A DNA stretch of 64,000 bases from Rhizobium sp. Leaf453. Lineage in GTDB: Bacteria > Pseudomonadota > Alphaproteobacteria > Rhizobiales > Rhizobiaceae. Made by a program: the position numbers and the translations under genes. The stretch lies in NCBI RefSeq assembly GCF_001425605.1, contig NZ_LMRG01000001.1:901909-965908 (forward strand), read 5' to 3'. A model generated the notes under the pieces. That model made no database searches. It was not told the origin of the DNA and saw nothing but the letters and a program-made list of their open reading frames with translations. The stretch's first letter is position 1. Every line of letters begins with the position of its first letter. This document shows positions 25,404 through 34,132 of this stretch, one piece after another.

Positions 25404-25967
25404 ATGGCCGAGAGAGCCCAGACCTATCACATCTTCGAAACGGCCGGCGGCTGGTGCGGCATCGCCTGGAACGAGGTCGGCGTCACGCGCTTCCAGTTGC
25501 CGACCCGCAGCGCCGAGGCGACCGAACGCAATGTACTGCGTCGCGTGCCCAGCGCCGAACGAGGCGAGCCAACGCCGGTGATTGCCGATATTATCGCTGC
25601 CGTCAGGCGCTATTTCGATGGCGAGACCATCGATTTTTCAGACGTCCAGCTTGATCTCGAAGGACAGGAAGATTTCTTCCGGCGGATTTATGCCGCCCTG
25701 CGCCGCGTCGGCTGGGGCCGCACCACCACCTATGGCACGCTCGCCAAGGAACTCGGCGCCGGCCCTGAAGCCGCCCGCGATGTCGGCCAGGCCATGGCGA
25801 AGAACCCGGTTCCGCTCATCATCCCCTGCCACAGGGTCTTGGCCGCCGGCGGCAAGGTCGGCGGCTTCTCGGCCCCGGGCGGCGCCACCGCCAAGGTCCA
25901 CATGCTGGGGCTGGAGGGCGTCCATCTGGGGCCGCCCGAACCGGCGCAGCAATCTTTGCTGCTGTAG
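25404..25967 (+). CDS. Methylated-DNA-protein-cysteine methyltransferase, copy 2
   Basis: A second, diverged Ogt-like protein of 187 residues. It keeps PCHR with C142 (LIIPCHRVLAAGG), YGTLAKELG and QAMAKNPVP. Its N-terminal half differs strongly from copy 1 (GGWCGIAWNEVGVTRFQLP), suggesting a different lesion range or a regulatory role. AAGGAG lies just before the ATG. The tandem arrangement argues for joint expression against alkylation damage. Confidence 0.9.
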   Translation: MAERAQTYHIFETAGGWCGIAWNEVGVTRFQLPTRSAEATERNVLRRVPSAERGEPTPVIADIIAAVRRYFDGETIDFSDVQLDLEGQEDFFRRIYAALRRVGWGRTTTYGTLAKELGAGPEAARDVGQAMAKNPVPLIIPCHRVLAAGGKVGGFSAPGGATAKVHMLGLEGVHLGPPEPAQQSLLL

Positions 25968-25991
25968 CTCCGGTGGCGGCATGCGCGACCG

Positions 25992-26360
25992 CTACTGCAG
26001 GTCGGCCATTTCATAGAGCGGGCGGATTTCGATCTCGCTTGGCCCCGGCATCGGATTGGGACAGCGCTTCACCCAGGCGATCGCCTCGTCCATGTCCTTG
26101 ACGTTCCAGAGCCAGAAGCCGGCGACCAGTTCGCGCGCCTCGGCAAAGGGGCCGTCGATTACCTTGCGATTGGGACCATCGAAGGCAATCCGCTTGCCGG
26201 CGGAGGAAGGCTTCAGGCCATCGGCAGTCACAAGAATTCCGGCAGCTTCCAGTTCGTCGTTGAACCGGCCCATCGCCTTCATCATCTCGTTGGTTTCGGG
26301 CGTCGGGAAAAAGCCTTTTTCACTGTCTTCGGTCGCTTTCACCAGAACCATCACACGCAT
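25992..26360 (-). CDS. YCII-related DGPF-domain protein
   Basis: A 122-residue single-domain protein with the signature DGPFAEARELVAGFW and the N-terminal MRVMVLVKATEDSEKG. Members are often encoded with ECF sigma factors, but none is adjacent here; instead an AraC/GyrI-like regulator diverges from it. The start follows a strong AAGGAGGAAG. An inverted repeat CCGGTC-N5-GACCGG sits about 20 bases before the gene (26381-26397) and could be regulatory. Function unknown. Confidence 0.88.
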   Translation of the reverse strand: MRVMVLVKATEDSEKGFFPTPETNEMMKAMGRFNDELEAAGILVTADGLKPSSAGKRIAFDGPNRKVIDGPFAEARELVAGFWLWNVKDMDEAIAWVKRCPNPMPGPSEIEIRPLYEMADLQ

Positions 26361-26569
26361 CGTCTTCCTCCTTGTTGAAGCCGGTCAAACCGACCGGACA
26401 TGACAACGACGAACGGGTTCCCCGCAAATCGACAGCATGCCCGCAGATTTTTTAATGGTAGAGGATGGAAGGACGACATCAAGGCCGGTCACTTGCGCAA
26501 ACCGCAAGATCGGTCGAGCGTCATCTCGGCTTGTCCGCCTAGTTTGAGCCGCCACGGAGACAGGACGGA

Positions 26570-27451
26570 ATGACGACGGCGCTTCAAAACTATCATCAGC
26601 GGATGCAGCGGGTTCTGGACCATATCGACCGGCATCTCGACAGCGATCTCGACCTCGATGGCCTGAGCGGTGTCGCGGCCTTCTCGAAGTTTCATTTTCA
26701 CCGGCAGTTCACGGCGACCTTCGGACTCTCCGTGCATCGGTATATCCAGCTTGCCCGGATGAAGCGGGCATCCTACCGGCTGGCCTACCGTGACAAGGAA
26801 AGCGTCACGGAGATCGCGATGGATGCCGGTTATGAGGCGCCCGATGCCTTCGCCCGCGCCTTTCGGCAAAGGTTCGGTCAATCGCCGTCGTCGTTTCGGA
26901 AATCTCCCGATTGGGAGCCGTGGCTTGCCGCCTTCGGGCCTCTCGACACAGCAAGGAGCAAGCGCATGCACAAGATCCATACCACCGACGACGTCACCAT
27001 CCGCACCGTGCCCGCCACGCCGGTAGCGATCATGGAGCATCGGGGCGACCCGGCCACCCTCGGCGCCACCATCCAGCGCTTCATCGCCTGGCGCAAGGCC
27101 GCCGGCCTGCACCCCAGCACCAGCCCGACCTTCAATGTCTGGCGCTCTGAGCGCCGCCCCACCTCGCCGGCCGATTACAGCATCGACCTCTGCGTCGGCA
27201 CCAACCAGCCGATCGCAGCGAGCGACGATACGGTCCGGGCCGGCGAGATTCCCGGCGGCCGCTGTGCCGTGTTGCGCGTCACCGGCAATACCGACAATCT
27301 CGAGCCGGCCGCTCTTTACCTCTACCGCGACTGGCTGCCGGCGAGCGGCGAGGAACCCCGCGATTTCCCGCTCTATTGCCAGCGGCTGAGCTTCTTTCCG
27401 GAAGTGCCGGAACATGAAGCGGTTGCTGAGGTGTTCCTGCCGCTGAAATAA
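26570..27451 (+). CDS. AraC-family regulator with GyrI-like effector domain
   Basis: The 293-residue protein has an N-terminal double helix-turn-helix AraC domain (residues about 10-105, with SKFHFHRQFTATFGLSVHRYI and VTEIAMDAGYEAPDAFARAF), followed by a GyrI-like small-molecule-binding domain (from about 140, IRTVPATPVAIMEHRGDP) that ends in VAEVFLPLK. This layout is shared with Rob/MarR-type multidrug or stress sensors. AGGACGG precedes the ATG. It diverges from the DGPF gene; the 209-base gap has no other gene. Confidence 0.92.
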   Translation: MTTALQNYHQRMQRVLDHIDRHLDSDLDLDGLSGVAAFSKFHFHRQFTATFGLSVHRYIQLARMKRASYRLAYRDKESVTEIAMDAGYEAPDAFARAFRQRFGQSPSSFRKSPDWEPWLAAFGPLDTARSKRMHKIHTTDDVTIRTVPATPVAIMEHRGDPATLGATIQRFIAWRKAAGLHPSTSPTFNVWRSERRPTSPADYSIDLCVGTNQPIAASDDTVRAGEIPGGRCAVLRVTGNTDNLEPAALYLYRDWLPASGEEPRDFPLYCQRLSFFPEVPEHEAVAEVFLPLK

Positions 27452-27501
27452 TCCCGATGGCGGCTTGTCGCTTCCGATTGCCAGACAGGCGGCAGCCCCA
27501 C

Positions 27502-27530
27502 TTGCACGCCGTCACCCCTTGCGCTATACA
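27502..27530 (+). promoter_or_regulatory. Sigma-70 type promoter of the ArsR-AHSA1 operon
   Basis: TTGCAC (27502) and TATACA (27525) are separated by exactly 17 bases. Transcription would begin about 6-8 bases further on, that is within two or three bases of the ATG at 27540, implying a leaderless or nearly leaderless message. Confidence 0.65.
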
Positions 27531-27548
27531 CTGAACCAAATGGTTCAG
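27531..27548. promoter_or_regulatory. Operator palindrome overlapping the ArsR start codon
   Basis: CTGAACCA-AA-TGGTTCAG is a perfect 8+8 inverted repeat immediately after the -10 box; the start codon ATG (27540-27542) lies inside it. Protein bound here would block the transcription start, so the gene is probably autorepressed. Confidence 0.7.
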
Positions 27549-27890
27549 TATTCGCAACCCAATCTCGATGCCGCCTTCGCGGCGCTGTCCGACGCCACGA
27601 GACGCGGCGTGCTGGAACAGCTCGGACAGGCGGAGGCCTCGATCACGGAGCTTGCCGACAGGTTCCAGATGACGCTGACAGGCATGAAGAAACATGTCGT
27701 CGTGCTCGAACAGGCGGGGCTGGTCACAACGGAAAAGATCGGCCGCGTCCGGACCTGCAGGCTCGGGGCGCGCCGGCTGGAGGAAGAAGCCGCCTGGATC
27801 GAAAGCTACCGCCAGCTCTGGGCGGCGCGCTTCGACGATCTGGATACGGTTCTTGAGGATATGAAACGGAGGGAGAAGACCAATGGATGA
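27540..27890 (+). CDS. ArsR-family (SMTB/ArsR) transcriptional regulator paired with AHSA1 gene
   Basis: A 116-residue winged-helix regulator of the type that accompanies AHSA1/SRPBCC genes. The domain runs LDAAFAALSDATRRGVLEQL ... MTLTGMKKHVVVLEQAGLV. It lacks metal-binding cysteines, so it is not an arsenic sensor. No Shine-Dalgarno is seen before the ATG, in line with a leaderless message. Its end overlaps the next gene by eight bases, giving translational coupling. Confidence 0.88.
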   Translation: MVQYSQPNLDAAFAALSDATRRGVLEQLGQAEASITELADRFQMTLTGMKKHVVVLEQAGLVTTEKIGRVRTCRLGARRLEEEAAWIESYRQLWAARFDDLDTVLEDMKRREKTNG

Positions 27891-28383
27891 GAGAAATCAG
27901 GCAGGATCCACCTTCACGGACCAGCGCACGAAGGTCGAACGCAAATCGGACCGGGAACTGGTCGTGACGCGCTTCTTCGACGCCCCGGCGCGCCTTGTCT
28001 ACGAGGCCTGGACGAAGCCAGAGCTGTTCATGCGCTGGTGGGCGCCGAAATCCACGGGCGTGCCGATGTTTTCCTGCGACATGGATGTCCGCACCGGCGG
28101 CGGCTACCGCGTCGCCTTCGGCCACGATGCTGAAAACACCATGGAATTCTTCGGAAAATATCTCGAAGTCATTCCCAACGCCCGTCTCGTCTGGACGAAC
28201 GAGGAGAGCCCGGACGCAGCGCTCACCACCGTCACCTTCGAGGACAAGGGCGACAGGACGCTTCTCACCCTGCACGAACTCTACCCCAACGAGGAAGCCC
28301 TCGACGAAGCCATTTCCGGCATGGAATGCACGCCCGAACAGTTCGACCAGCTGGAAGAACTGCTGGTTACGCTTGGGGCTTGA
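27883..28383 (+). CDS. SRPBCC-domain protein, AHSA1/activator of Hsp90 ATPase-like
   Basis: A 166-residue START-like ligand-binding fold protein: VVTRFFDAPARLVYEAWTKPELFMRWWAPK at the N terminus, VRTGGGYRV in the centre, and a C-terminal helix MECTPEQFDQLEELLV. Members bind hydrophobic ligands; function is not assigned. It overlaps the ArsR gene by eight bases and is followed by a long hairpin. Confidence 0.9.
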   Translation: MDERNQAGSTFTDQRTKVERKSDRELVVTRFFDAPARLVYEAWTKPELFMRWWAPKSTGVPMFSCDMDVRTGGGYRVAFGHDAENTMEFFGKYLEVIPNARLVWTNEESPDAALTTVTFEDKGDRTLLTLHELYPNEEALDEAISGMECTPEQFDQLEELLVTLGA

Positions 28384-28390
28384 GAAATTT

Positions 28391-28428
28391 GGAGTGGAAC
28401 GGCGGCAATCAGGCCGCCGCTCCACTCC
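28391..28428. terminator. Bidirectional hairpin between convergent genes
   Basis: GGAGTGGA pairs with TCCACTCC, and within it GGCGGC pairs with GCCGCC around AATCAG, an almost continuous 15-bp stem. It sits between the convergent AHSA1 and isochorismatase genes. No T tract follows, so efficiency is uncertain. Confidence 0.5.
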
Positions 28429-28445
28429 GTCTATCTCGCAGCAAA

Positions 28446-29102
28446 TCATCCGGCCTTGTGGCCCGGCACGGGCGTATTAAGCAACTGCTGTTCCCACAGA
28501 AACGCAATGCCGCTACCCCCGGCATGCTGCGTGATGACTTCCGTCAGTGCCACGGCTTGATCAAGCCGTGCCCAGTCGCGTTGCCATTCGGCCGCCAGTG
28601 CCAACCAGGTCATCATGTTCACGCCGCCAGCGATCATGCGCTTGATCGCGACCTCGTGCGCCTCTACCGAGACGGCGCCGGACGCGTCGGTGATGACGGT
28701 CACATCCCAACCTTCACCCGCAGCCTGTATAGCCGGCATCGCGACACAAACCTCCGTCCATAGACCTGCGATAATCAGTTGCTTGCGGCCAGTCGCCTTC
28801 ACCGCATCCACAACCGTCTGGTCCTCCCAGGTATTGATGAACGTCCGGTCGATCACCTCCTGACCTGGGAAAACATCCGTGATCTGCGGAAAGAGCAGGC
28901 CGCCCCGCTCGGCGATCACGGAGGTCAGGATCGTGGGGACGCCGAACGCCTTGGCAGCCTTCGCAAGGCCCGCCGTATTGTTGATCACCATTTGCGGTTC
29001 GTGGCTGTTCACGTTCGCGAGTTGATAAGGCTGATGGTCGATCAGAACGAGGACCGAGTCTTCGGGACGAAGAAGCGAGGCGAGACCGTTTCGGAAAGTC
29101 AT
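28446..29102 (-). CDS. Isochorismatase-family (YcaC-like) hydrolase
   Basis: A cysteine hydrolase of 218 residues. The catalytic Asp is in LVLIDHQPYQL, and the nucleophile Cys in GLWTEVCVAMPAIQAAGEGWDV; the intervening segment RTFINTWEDQTVVDAVKATGRKQLIIAG is typical of YcaC-like members of unknown substrate. The start at 29102 follows AAAGGAT; an upstream ATG at 29153 is possible. It diverges from a LysR gene, which probably regulates it. Confidence 0.87.
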   Translation of the reverse strand: MTFRNGLASLLRPEDSVLVLIDHQPYQLANVNSHEPQMVINNTAGLAKAAKAFGVPTILTSVIAERGGLLFPQITDVFPGQEVIDRTFINTWEDQTVVDAVKATGRKQLIIAGLWTEVCVAMPAIQAAGEGWDVTVITDASGAVSVEAHEVAIKRMIAGGVNMMTWLALAAEWQRDWARLDQAVALTEVITQHAGGSGIAFLWEQQLLNTPVPGHKAG

Positions 29103-29253
29103 TGCTACATCCTTTGCTGCCACTGCAAGCGACACTGGTTTTGCGGGAGACATGCGCTGACGGCCGCGCTGTCGCGATGAACATTGCCATTCCTGTTTTG
29201 GATACGGTAGCATCCCAGAATGCCACGCTGTGTCGCGCAATGGGGAACACCAA

Positions 29254-30150
29254 ATGGATATCGAGGAGTTGCGAACATTCGTGGAAGTCGCTGATGCCGG
29301 AGGCGTTTCTCCTGCCGCCCGACGGCTTGGTATCTCCAAGTCAATCGTCAGCCGGCGGCTGATGCGCCTTGAGACGGAACTCGGTGTACAATTGCTCGCG
29401 CGGAATACCCGTGGTGCAGCGCTTACCGAGGCAGGCACGACATTCCGCGACTATGCGGCGAAAGCCTGCGCTGAAATCGATATTGCCAGGGAAACAATCC
29501 TGCCTGCGGGAGAGCTTCGCGGCCGTTTGCGTATTGCCATGCCTCTTTCCATCGGCCCGACCCACTTCGCTCCAGTCCTCTCGGAAATGGCGCGACAACA
29601 CCCGCAGCTCCACATCCACGCCTGTTACGCCGATCGCTTTGTTGATCTGATCGCGGAGGGCTATGACTGCGCCATACGGCTTGGTTATCTTCAGGACTCG
29701 AACCTGATCGCAAGGCGTGTCGGCGCGATTGAAGGAAAGCTCGTGGCCAGTCCGGATTATATCCGTGCGCACGGCGCTCCACAAACGCCGGACGAACTCG
29801 CCGCCCATCAGGCTCTGATGCAAGGAACCGAAGCCTGGCAGTTCATGGATGGAGACAAGATCACAACGGTTCGCCCACAGGGGCGTTTCAAGGCAGATAA
29901 CGGCACGGCACTCGTCGCCGCTGCAAAAGCAGGACTGGGGATCGCATACCTTCCCGATTGCCTCACTCAGGAGTCTTTGGTCTCCGGAGCGCTGGTGCCA
30001 ATCATGACACAGCATCCGCCACCACCGGCAGGCGTCTATGTCATCCGCCCGCCAGGCCATCCCGCGCGCAAGATACGGGTATTGACCGAGTTACTGATCG
30101 ACTATTGCGAACAGGCTGCGCCGCCGGCTACCGACGGTGCCCCCGCCTAA
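29254..30150 (+). CDS. LysR-family transcriptional regulator
   Basis: A 298-residue LysR protein with the N-terminal winged helix (MDIEELRTFVEVADAGGVSPAARRLGISKSIVSRRL) and a substrate-binding-like domain starting at GELRGRLRIAMP. It is of the group with the LMRLE-type linker seen in CrgA-like regulators. GGGGAA precedes the ATG. It diverges from the isochorismatase-like hydrolase across 151 bases, the standard layout for a LysR and its target. The inducer is unknown. Confidence 0.92.
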   Translation: MDIEELRTFVEVADAGGVSPAARRLGISKSIVSRRLMRLETELGVQLLARNTRGAALTEAGTTFRDYAAKACAEIDIARETILPAGELRGRLRIAMPLSIGPTHFAPVLSEMARQHPQLHIHACYADRFVDLIAEGYDCAIRLGYLQDSNLIARRVGAIEGKLVASPDYIRAHGAPQTPDELAAHQALMQGTEAWQFMDGDKITTVRPQGRFKADNGTALVAAAKAGLGIAYLPDCLTQESLVSGALVPIMTQHPPPPAGVYVIRPPGHPARKIRVLTELLIDYCEQAAPPATDGAPA

Positions 30151-30194
30151 GCGATGTAAAGCCGCTCAAGGAGACAACTGGCCGGCTCCGCCCC

Positions 30195-31757
30195 TCACTC
30201 CCACTCGATCGTGCCCGGCGGCTTGCTCGTCACGTCATACACGACGCGGTTGATGCCGCGGACTTCGTTGATGATGCGGGTGGCGGCGCGGCCGAGGAAT
30301 TCCATATCGTAGTGGTAGAAATCCGCCGTCATGCCGTCGACCGAGGTGACGGCGCGCAGCGCGCAGACGAATTCGTAGGTGCGGCCATCGCCCATGACGC
30401 CGACTGTCTGGACCGGGAGCAGGACGGCAAAGGCCTGCCAGATGGCATCGTAGAGGCCGGCCTTGCGGATTTCGTCGAGATAGACGGCATCCGCCTCGCG
30501 CAGGATTTCCAGCTTTTCGCGGGTGATGCCGCCCGGGCAGCGGATGGCAAGGCCAGGCCCAGGAAAGGGATGGCGGCCGATGAAGCTGTCCGGCAGGCCG
30601 AGTTCCTTGCCGAGGATGCGGACCTCGTCCTTGAACAGTTCGCGCAGCGGCTCGACCAGTTGCATGTTCATGCGAGCAGGCAGGCCGCCGACATTGTGGT
30701 GTGACTTGATGGTGACCGAGGGGCCGCCGGTGAAGGAGACGCTTTCGATCACATCCGGATAGAGCGTACCCTGGGCGAGGAAATCGGCACCGCCGAGCTT
30801 CTTGGCTTCTGCCTCGAACACGTCGATGAACAGGCGGCCGATCGTCTTGCGCTTGGTTTCCGGATCACTCTCGCCTTCCAGCGCGTTGATGAACAGGTCG
30901 GAAGCATCGACATGAACCAGATGCAGGTTGTAATGCTCCTTGAACATGGCGACGACGTCGGCCGCCTCGTTCTTGCGCATCAGGCCGTGGTCGACGAGGA
31001 TGCAGGTCAACTGGTCGCCGATCGCCTCGTGGATCAGGAGAGCCGCGACCGACGAATCGACGCCGCCCGACAGGCCGCAGATGACGCGCTTGTCGCCTAC
31101 TTGTCGGCGGATCTCCGCAACGGCCTTTTCACGATAGGCGGCCATCGACCAGTCGCCCTTCAGGCCGGCGATCTTGTGAACGAAATTGGCCAGCAGCTTG
31201 GCGCCATCCGGCGTGTGCACGACTTCAGGATGGAACTGCACGGCATAGAAGCGCTTGGCTTCGTTGGCGATGAAGGCGAAGGGTGCGTTCGGCGAGGTGG
31301 CGACGACCTCGAAGCCTTCGGGTATGGCGGTGACGCGGTCGCCATGGCTCATCCACACCTGGTGGCGCGAGCCGACGGTCCAGAGGCCGTCATAAAGAGC
31401 GCAGTCCTTGTCGATCTCGATGAAGGCGCGGCCGAATTCGCGGTGGTGACCGGCCTCGACCTTGCCGCCGAGCTGTTCGCACATGGTCTGCTGGCCATAG
31501 CAGATGCCGAGAACCGGAAGCCCGCTGTCGAAGATGATCTGCGGCGCGCGCGGCGAGCCGATGTCGAGCGTCGAAGCCGGGCTGCCCGACAGGATGATCG
31601 CCTTCGGGTTCAGCCGCTTGAAGCCTTCTTCGGCCGACTGGAAGGGAACGATCTCGCAATAGACGCCCGTCTCGCGTACCCGGCGCGCGATCAGCTGGGT
31701 GACCTGGCTGCCGAAATCGACGATGAGAACGGTATCGGGATGGACTGTCGCTGTCAT
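30195..31757 (-). CDS. guaA: GMP synthase (glutamine-hydrolysing)
   Basis: Converts XMP to GMP using glutamine and ATP. The 520-residue protein has the class I glutamine amidotransferase domain (nucleophile Cys in GICYGQQTM; His and Glu in QFHPEVVHT), the ATP pyrophosphatase domain (P-loop [12 protein letters not shown]) and the C-terminal dimerisation domain ending [11 protein letters not shown]. The ATG at 31757 gives the usual length; an upstream ATG at 31784 adds nine residues. It is monocistronic between the LysR gene and the nucleosidase gene. Confidence 0.98.
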   Translation of the reverse strand: MTATVHPDTVLIVDFGSQVTQLIARRVRETGVYCEIVPFQSAEEGFKRLNPKAIILSGSPASTLDIGSPRAPQIIFDSGLPVLGICYGQQTMCEQLGGKVEAGHHREFGRAFIEIDKDCALYDGLWTVGSRHQVWMSHGDRVTAIPEGFEVVATSPNAPFAFIANEAKRFYAVQFHPEVVHTPDGAKLLANFVHKIAGLKGDWSMAAYREKAVAEIRRQVGDKRVICGLSGGVDSSVAALLIHEAIGDQLTCILVDHGLMRKNEAADVVAMFKEHYNLHLVHVDASDLFINALEGESDPETKRKTIGRLFIDVFEAEAKKLGGADFLAQGTLYPDVIESVSFTGGPSVTIKSHHNVGGLPARMNMQLVEPLRELFKDEVRILGKELGLPDSFIGRHPFPGPGLAIRCPGGITREKLEILREADAVYLDEIRKAGLYDAIWQAFAVLLPVQTVGVMGDGRTYEFVCALRAVTSVDGMTADFYHYDMEFLGRAATRIINEVRGINRVVYDVTSKPPGTIEWE

Positions 31758-31883
31758 GACGCGCTTCCGTTGGCTTGGGATCATCTAATGGGGAACTGTT
31801 GCCGAGCCTTTAAATAAAGGCGGCCGCAAGCGCAACGATTACATTGCACCCGGACAATTTCAGTTGCCGCTGATATCCCGCGC

Positions 31884-32522
31884 TCAGAGCGCGATATCGC
31901 CGCTTTCCAGCGCCTTTTCCAGCGCATCCACGGCCGCGGCCAGCTTCTCGTCGATGATATGCAGATATTCCGTCCAGTCGCCGATATGCTTCAGCTCCGC
32001 CTTGCCGTCGGAAATGCCGCGCAGGCCGATCAGCGGAATGCCGAAGGACTGGCAGGCGCGTAAGACAGCGAAGGTTTCCATCTCCACCATGTCGGCGGCG
32101 ATCGTGTCATAGGTGGCGCCCGAGACGATATTGGCGCCGGTCGAAAGGCTGGCTTGCCTGACGCCGGGGATGGCCAGCGGCAGATCAACGGTCACGGGCA
32201 GGTCGAGGAACGGCGTCGCACCCTTGATGAAACCGAGCGGCGAAGCGTCCATGTCGCGATAGCCGACCGAGGTTGCCTGATAGACTTCCGCCTGTTCCAG
32301 CCGGGCGGAACCTGCCGAGCCGAGCGAGATGACGAGATCCGGCAGGCTTTCGCGCCCGTTCAGCTCAGTTAGCGTGCGTGTCAGCACCACGGCGGCCTCC
32401 ACCGGTCCGACGCCGGTCATCAGCGGCGAAATCCGGGCGCGCAGATGCGTGCCGTATTCCGCATCGACGGCCATGACGTAGAGCAGCGTCTTGCTCGCCA
32501 CATGCTTCAGCTCGAAACTCAT
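31884..32522 (-). CDS. 5'-methylthioadenosine/S-adenosylhomocysteine nucleosidase-like protein
   Basis: A 212-residue purine nucleoside phosphorylase-fold hydrolase. Typical features are ARISPLMTGVGPVEAA, VISLGSAGSARL, VEMETFAVLRAC with the ribose-binding Met-Glu, and GISDGK with the catalytic Asp. It likely splits MTA and/or SAH. The start overlaps the stop of the thioesterase gene upstream by four bases (ATGA), so the two are coupled. Confidence 0.88.
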   Translation of the reverse strand: MSFELKHVASKTLLYVMAVDAEYGTHLRARISPLMTGVGPVEAAVVLTRTLTELNGRESLPDLVISLGSAGSARLEQAEVYQATSVGYRDMDASPLGFIKGATPFLDLPVTVDLPLAIPGVRQASLSTGANIVSGATYDTIAADMVEMETFAVLRACQSFGIPLIGLRGISDGKAELKHIGDWTEYLHIIDEKLAAAVDALEKALESGDIAL

Positions 32523-32971
32523 CCTTCGATCCCTTCGCGGCCGCGGATCACCATCATCGTGCCGGTCATCGAGGCAATGAGCTTGGCGGGACCATCGGAG
32601 GAAATCGCATAGCCGCGCCCGTCGGAAACGATGATCGTCGTGCCGGGCTTGGTCACCTCGCCACGAAACAGGAAACGCTCGCCCCGCCCTGGCGACATCA
32701 GGTTGACCTTGAATTCGATGGTCAGGATCGAGGCATCGGCATCGATGACGGAATAGGCGGCATAGGTACCGGCCGCATCGAGCGCTGCCGAAATGATGCC
32801 GGCATGCAGGAAACCGTGCTGCTGCGTCAGTTTCTCGTCGAACGGCAGCTCGATCTCCACCGTCCCCTGCTCCACCCGCGTCAGTTCGGCGCCGATCGTC
32901 GCCATGGCGGCCTGCCGGTTGAAACTGTTGCGGATACGGTCGCGGAAATCCGCATTATGCCAGTCTGTCAT
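32519..32971 (-). CDS. PaaI-type hotdog-fold thioesterase
   Basis: A 150-residue hotdog thioesterase. The active-site helix segment is TQQHGFLHAGIISAALDAAGTYAAYSV, followed by LTIEFKVNLMSPGRGERF and the C-terminal strand LIASMTGTMMVI. It hydrolyses acyl- or aryl-CoA esters; the substrate is open. I start at 32971 (MTDWHNADF) after AGG. It is translationally coupled to the nucleosidase gene. Confidence 0.87.
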   Translation of the reverse strand: MTDWHNADFRDRIRNSFNRQAAMATIGAELTRVEQGTVEIELPFDEKLTQQHGFLHAGIISAALDAAGTYAAYSVIDADASILTIEFKVNLMSPGRGERFLFRGEVTKPGTTIIVSDGRGYAISSDGPAKLIASMTGTMMVIRGREGIEG

Positions 32972-33055
32972 CGGCCTGAACGTGTGTCCCTCATGACCGG
33001 GCACGATTGCCCGGTTGCGATGCAACAGTGGCATGTGGCCGAAAGCGGGACAAGT

Positions 33056-33508
33056 TCAATTCATCAGGAAAATCGACGTGTTGAGCAGCGTGGCGAAGGC
33101 GACCCAGGCGAGATAGGGCACGAACAGCACTGCGGAGAGATAATCCTGCCGGCGACTGGTAACGATGAAAGCCGAGATCGAGATCAGCAATGCGATGATG
33201 ACGATCAGCGCCAGCGCGATCTCGTGTGCGCCGAAGAACAGCGGCGACCAGGCGAAGTTGAAGATCATCTGCGCCACCCACAGCCGCATCGCCGCCGAAT
33301 GCCGATGATCCATGAAGGTGCGCGCGCCGACAAAGCCGATGATCACATAGAGGATCGACCAGACCGGCGCGAAGATCCAGTTCGGCGGATTGAACGACGG
33401 CTTGACCAGAGACTGATACCATTCGCCGGGAACATTGTTGATGCCGATCAGCAGACCGCAGGCGAGGACGAGGACAACGAAGAAGAGATGGATCAGGAAT
33501 CTTGGCAT
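33056..33508 (-). CDS. tspO: TspO/MBR-family tryptophan-rich sensory protein
   Basis: A five-helix membrane protein of 150 residues related to the translocator protein that binds porphyrins. The characteristic segment WYQSLVKPSFNPPNWIFAPVWSILYVIIG and the later FNFAWSPLFFG are present. In Rhodobacter and Sinorhizobium TspO relatives modulate tetrapyrrole or stress-related gene expression. The ATG at 33508 gives the normal N terminus; no good ribosome site is visible. Confidence 0.92.
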   Translation of the reverse strand: MPRFLIHLFFVVLVLACGLLIGINNVPGEWYQSLVKPSFNPPNWIFAPVWSILYVIIGFVGARTFMDHRHSAAMRLWVAQMIFNFAWSPLFFGAHEIALALIVIIALLISISAFIVTSRRQDYLSAVLFVPYLAWVAFATLLNTSIFLMN

Positions 33509-33588
33509 GGGCCGGATATAGGTTCGGGCTTTTTGAAGTCCAGTCTGCGGCGCTATCCGCCCTTTCGCGGACAACTCTTTGCCCTTAT

Positions 33589-34125
33589 ATGCCCATGATG
33601 AACCAGCCCTTCCGCATCCGCCCCGCCGACGACGAGGATATCCCGGTGATCGGCGAAATTCTCGTCGAGACCTGGCGGCACACCTTTCGTGGCATCATCG
33701 ACGACGCCTTTCTTGCTGGGATGACCGAGCAGGATCAGTCCCTGCGCCATGCCCGCCGCATGGGAGCCAAGGGTGTCGCCTATCAGGCGGGCGTGGATAG
33801 GGATGGCATGATCGGCTTTGCCAATTATGGCCCGCCCCGAGGGGCTGTGTCCTCCGGTGTGATGGAACTCTATTCGCTCTACATTCGCCCCGCCGCGCAG
33901 GGCATGGGGCTTGGCAAGGCACTGGTCCAGACCGCTGCCCGGGATTGCCGCAGCCAGGGTGCGGAAGGCCTTTTCGCCTGGGTGCTGGCAGAAAACGCCA
34001 ATCGCGGATTCTACGAATATCTCGGCGCCACCGCCTCCGCCCGGTCAACGATCCGCGTCGGCAGCCGCGATCATGAGCAGATCGCCTATCTCTGGCAGGA
34101 TTTGGACGAACTCGTCGATCTCTGA
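33589..34125 (+). CDS. GNAT-family N-acetyltransferase
   Basis: A GCN5-related acetyltransferase of 178 residues. The acetyl-CoA site is LYIRPAAQGMGLGKALVQTA and the C-terminal region shows VLAENANRGFYEYLGA. Three ATGs (33589, 33595, 33598) are clustered at the start; I take the first. The substrate is unknown. It is convergent with the DUF1513 gene, with seven bases between stop codons. Confidence 0.88.
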   Translation: MPMMNQPFRIRPADDEDIPVIGEILVETWRHTFRGIIDDAFLAGMTEQDQSLRHARRMGAKGVAYQAGVDRDGMIGFANYGPPRGAVSSGVMELYSLYIRPAAQGMGLGKALVQTAARDCRSQGAEGLFAWVLAENANRGFYEYLGATASARSTIRVGSRDHEQIAYLWQDLDELVDL

Positions 34126-34132
34126 GCCGGGC

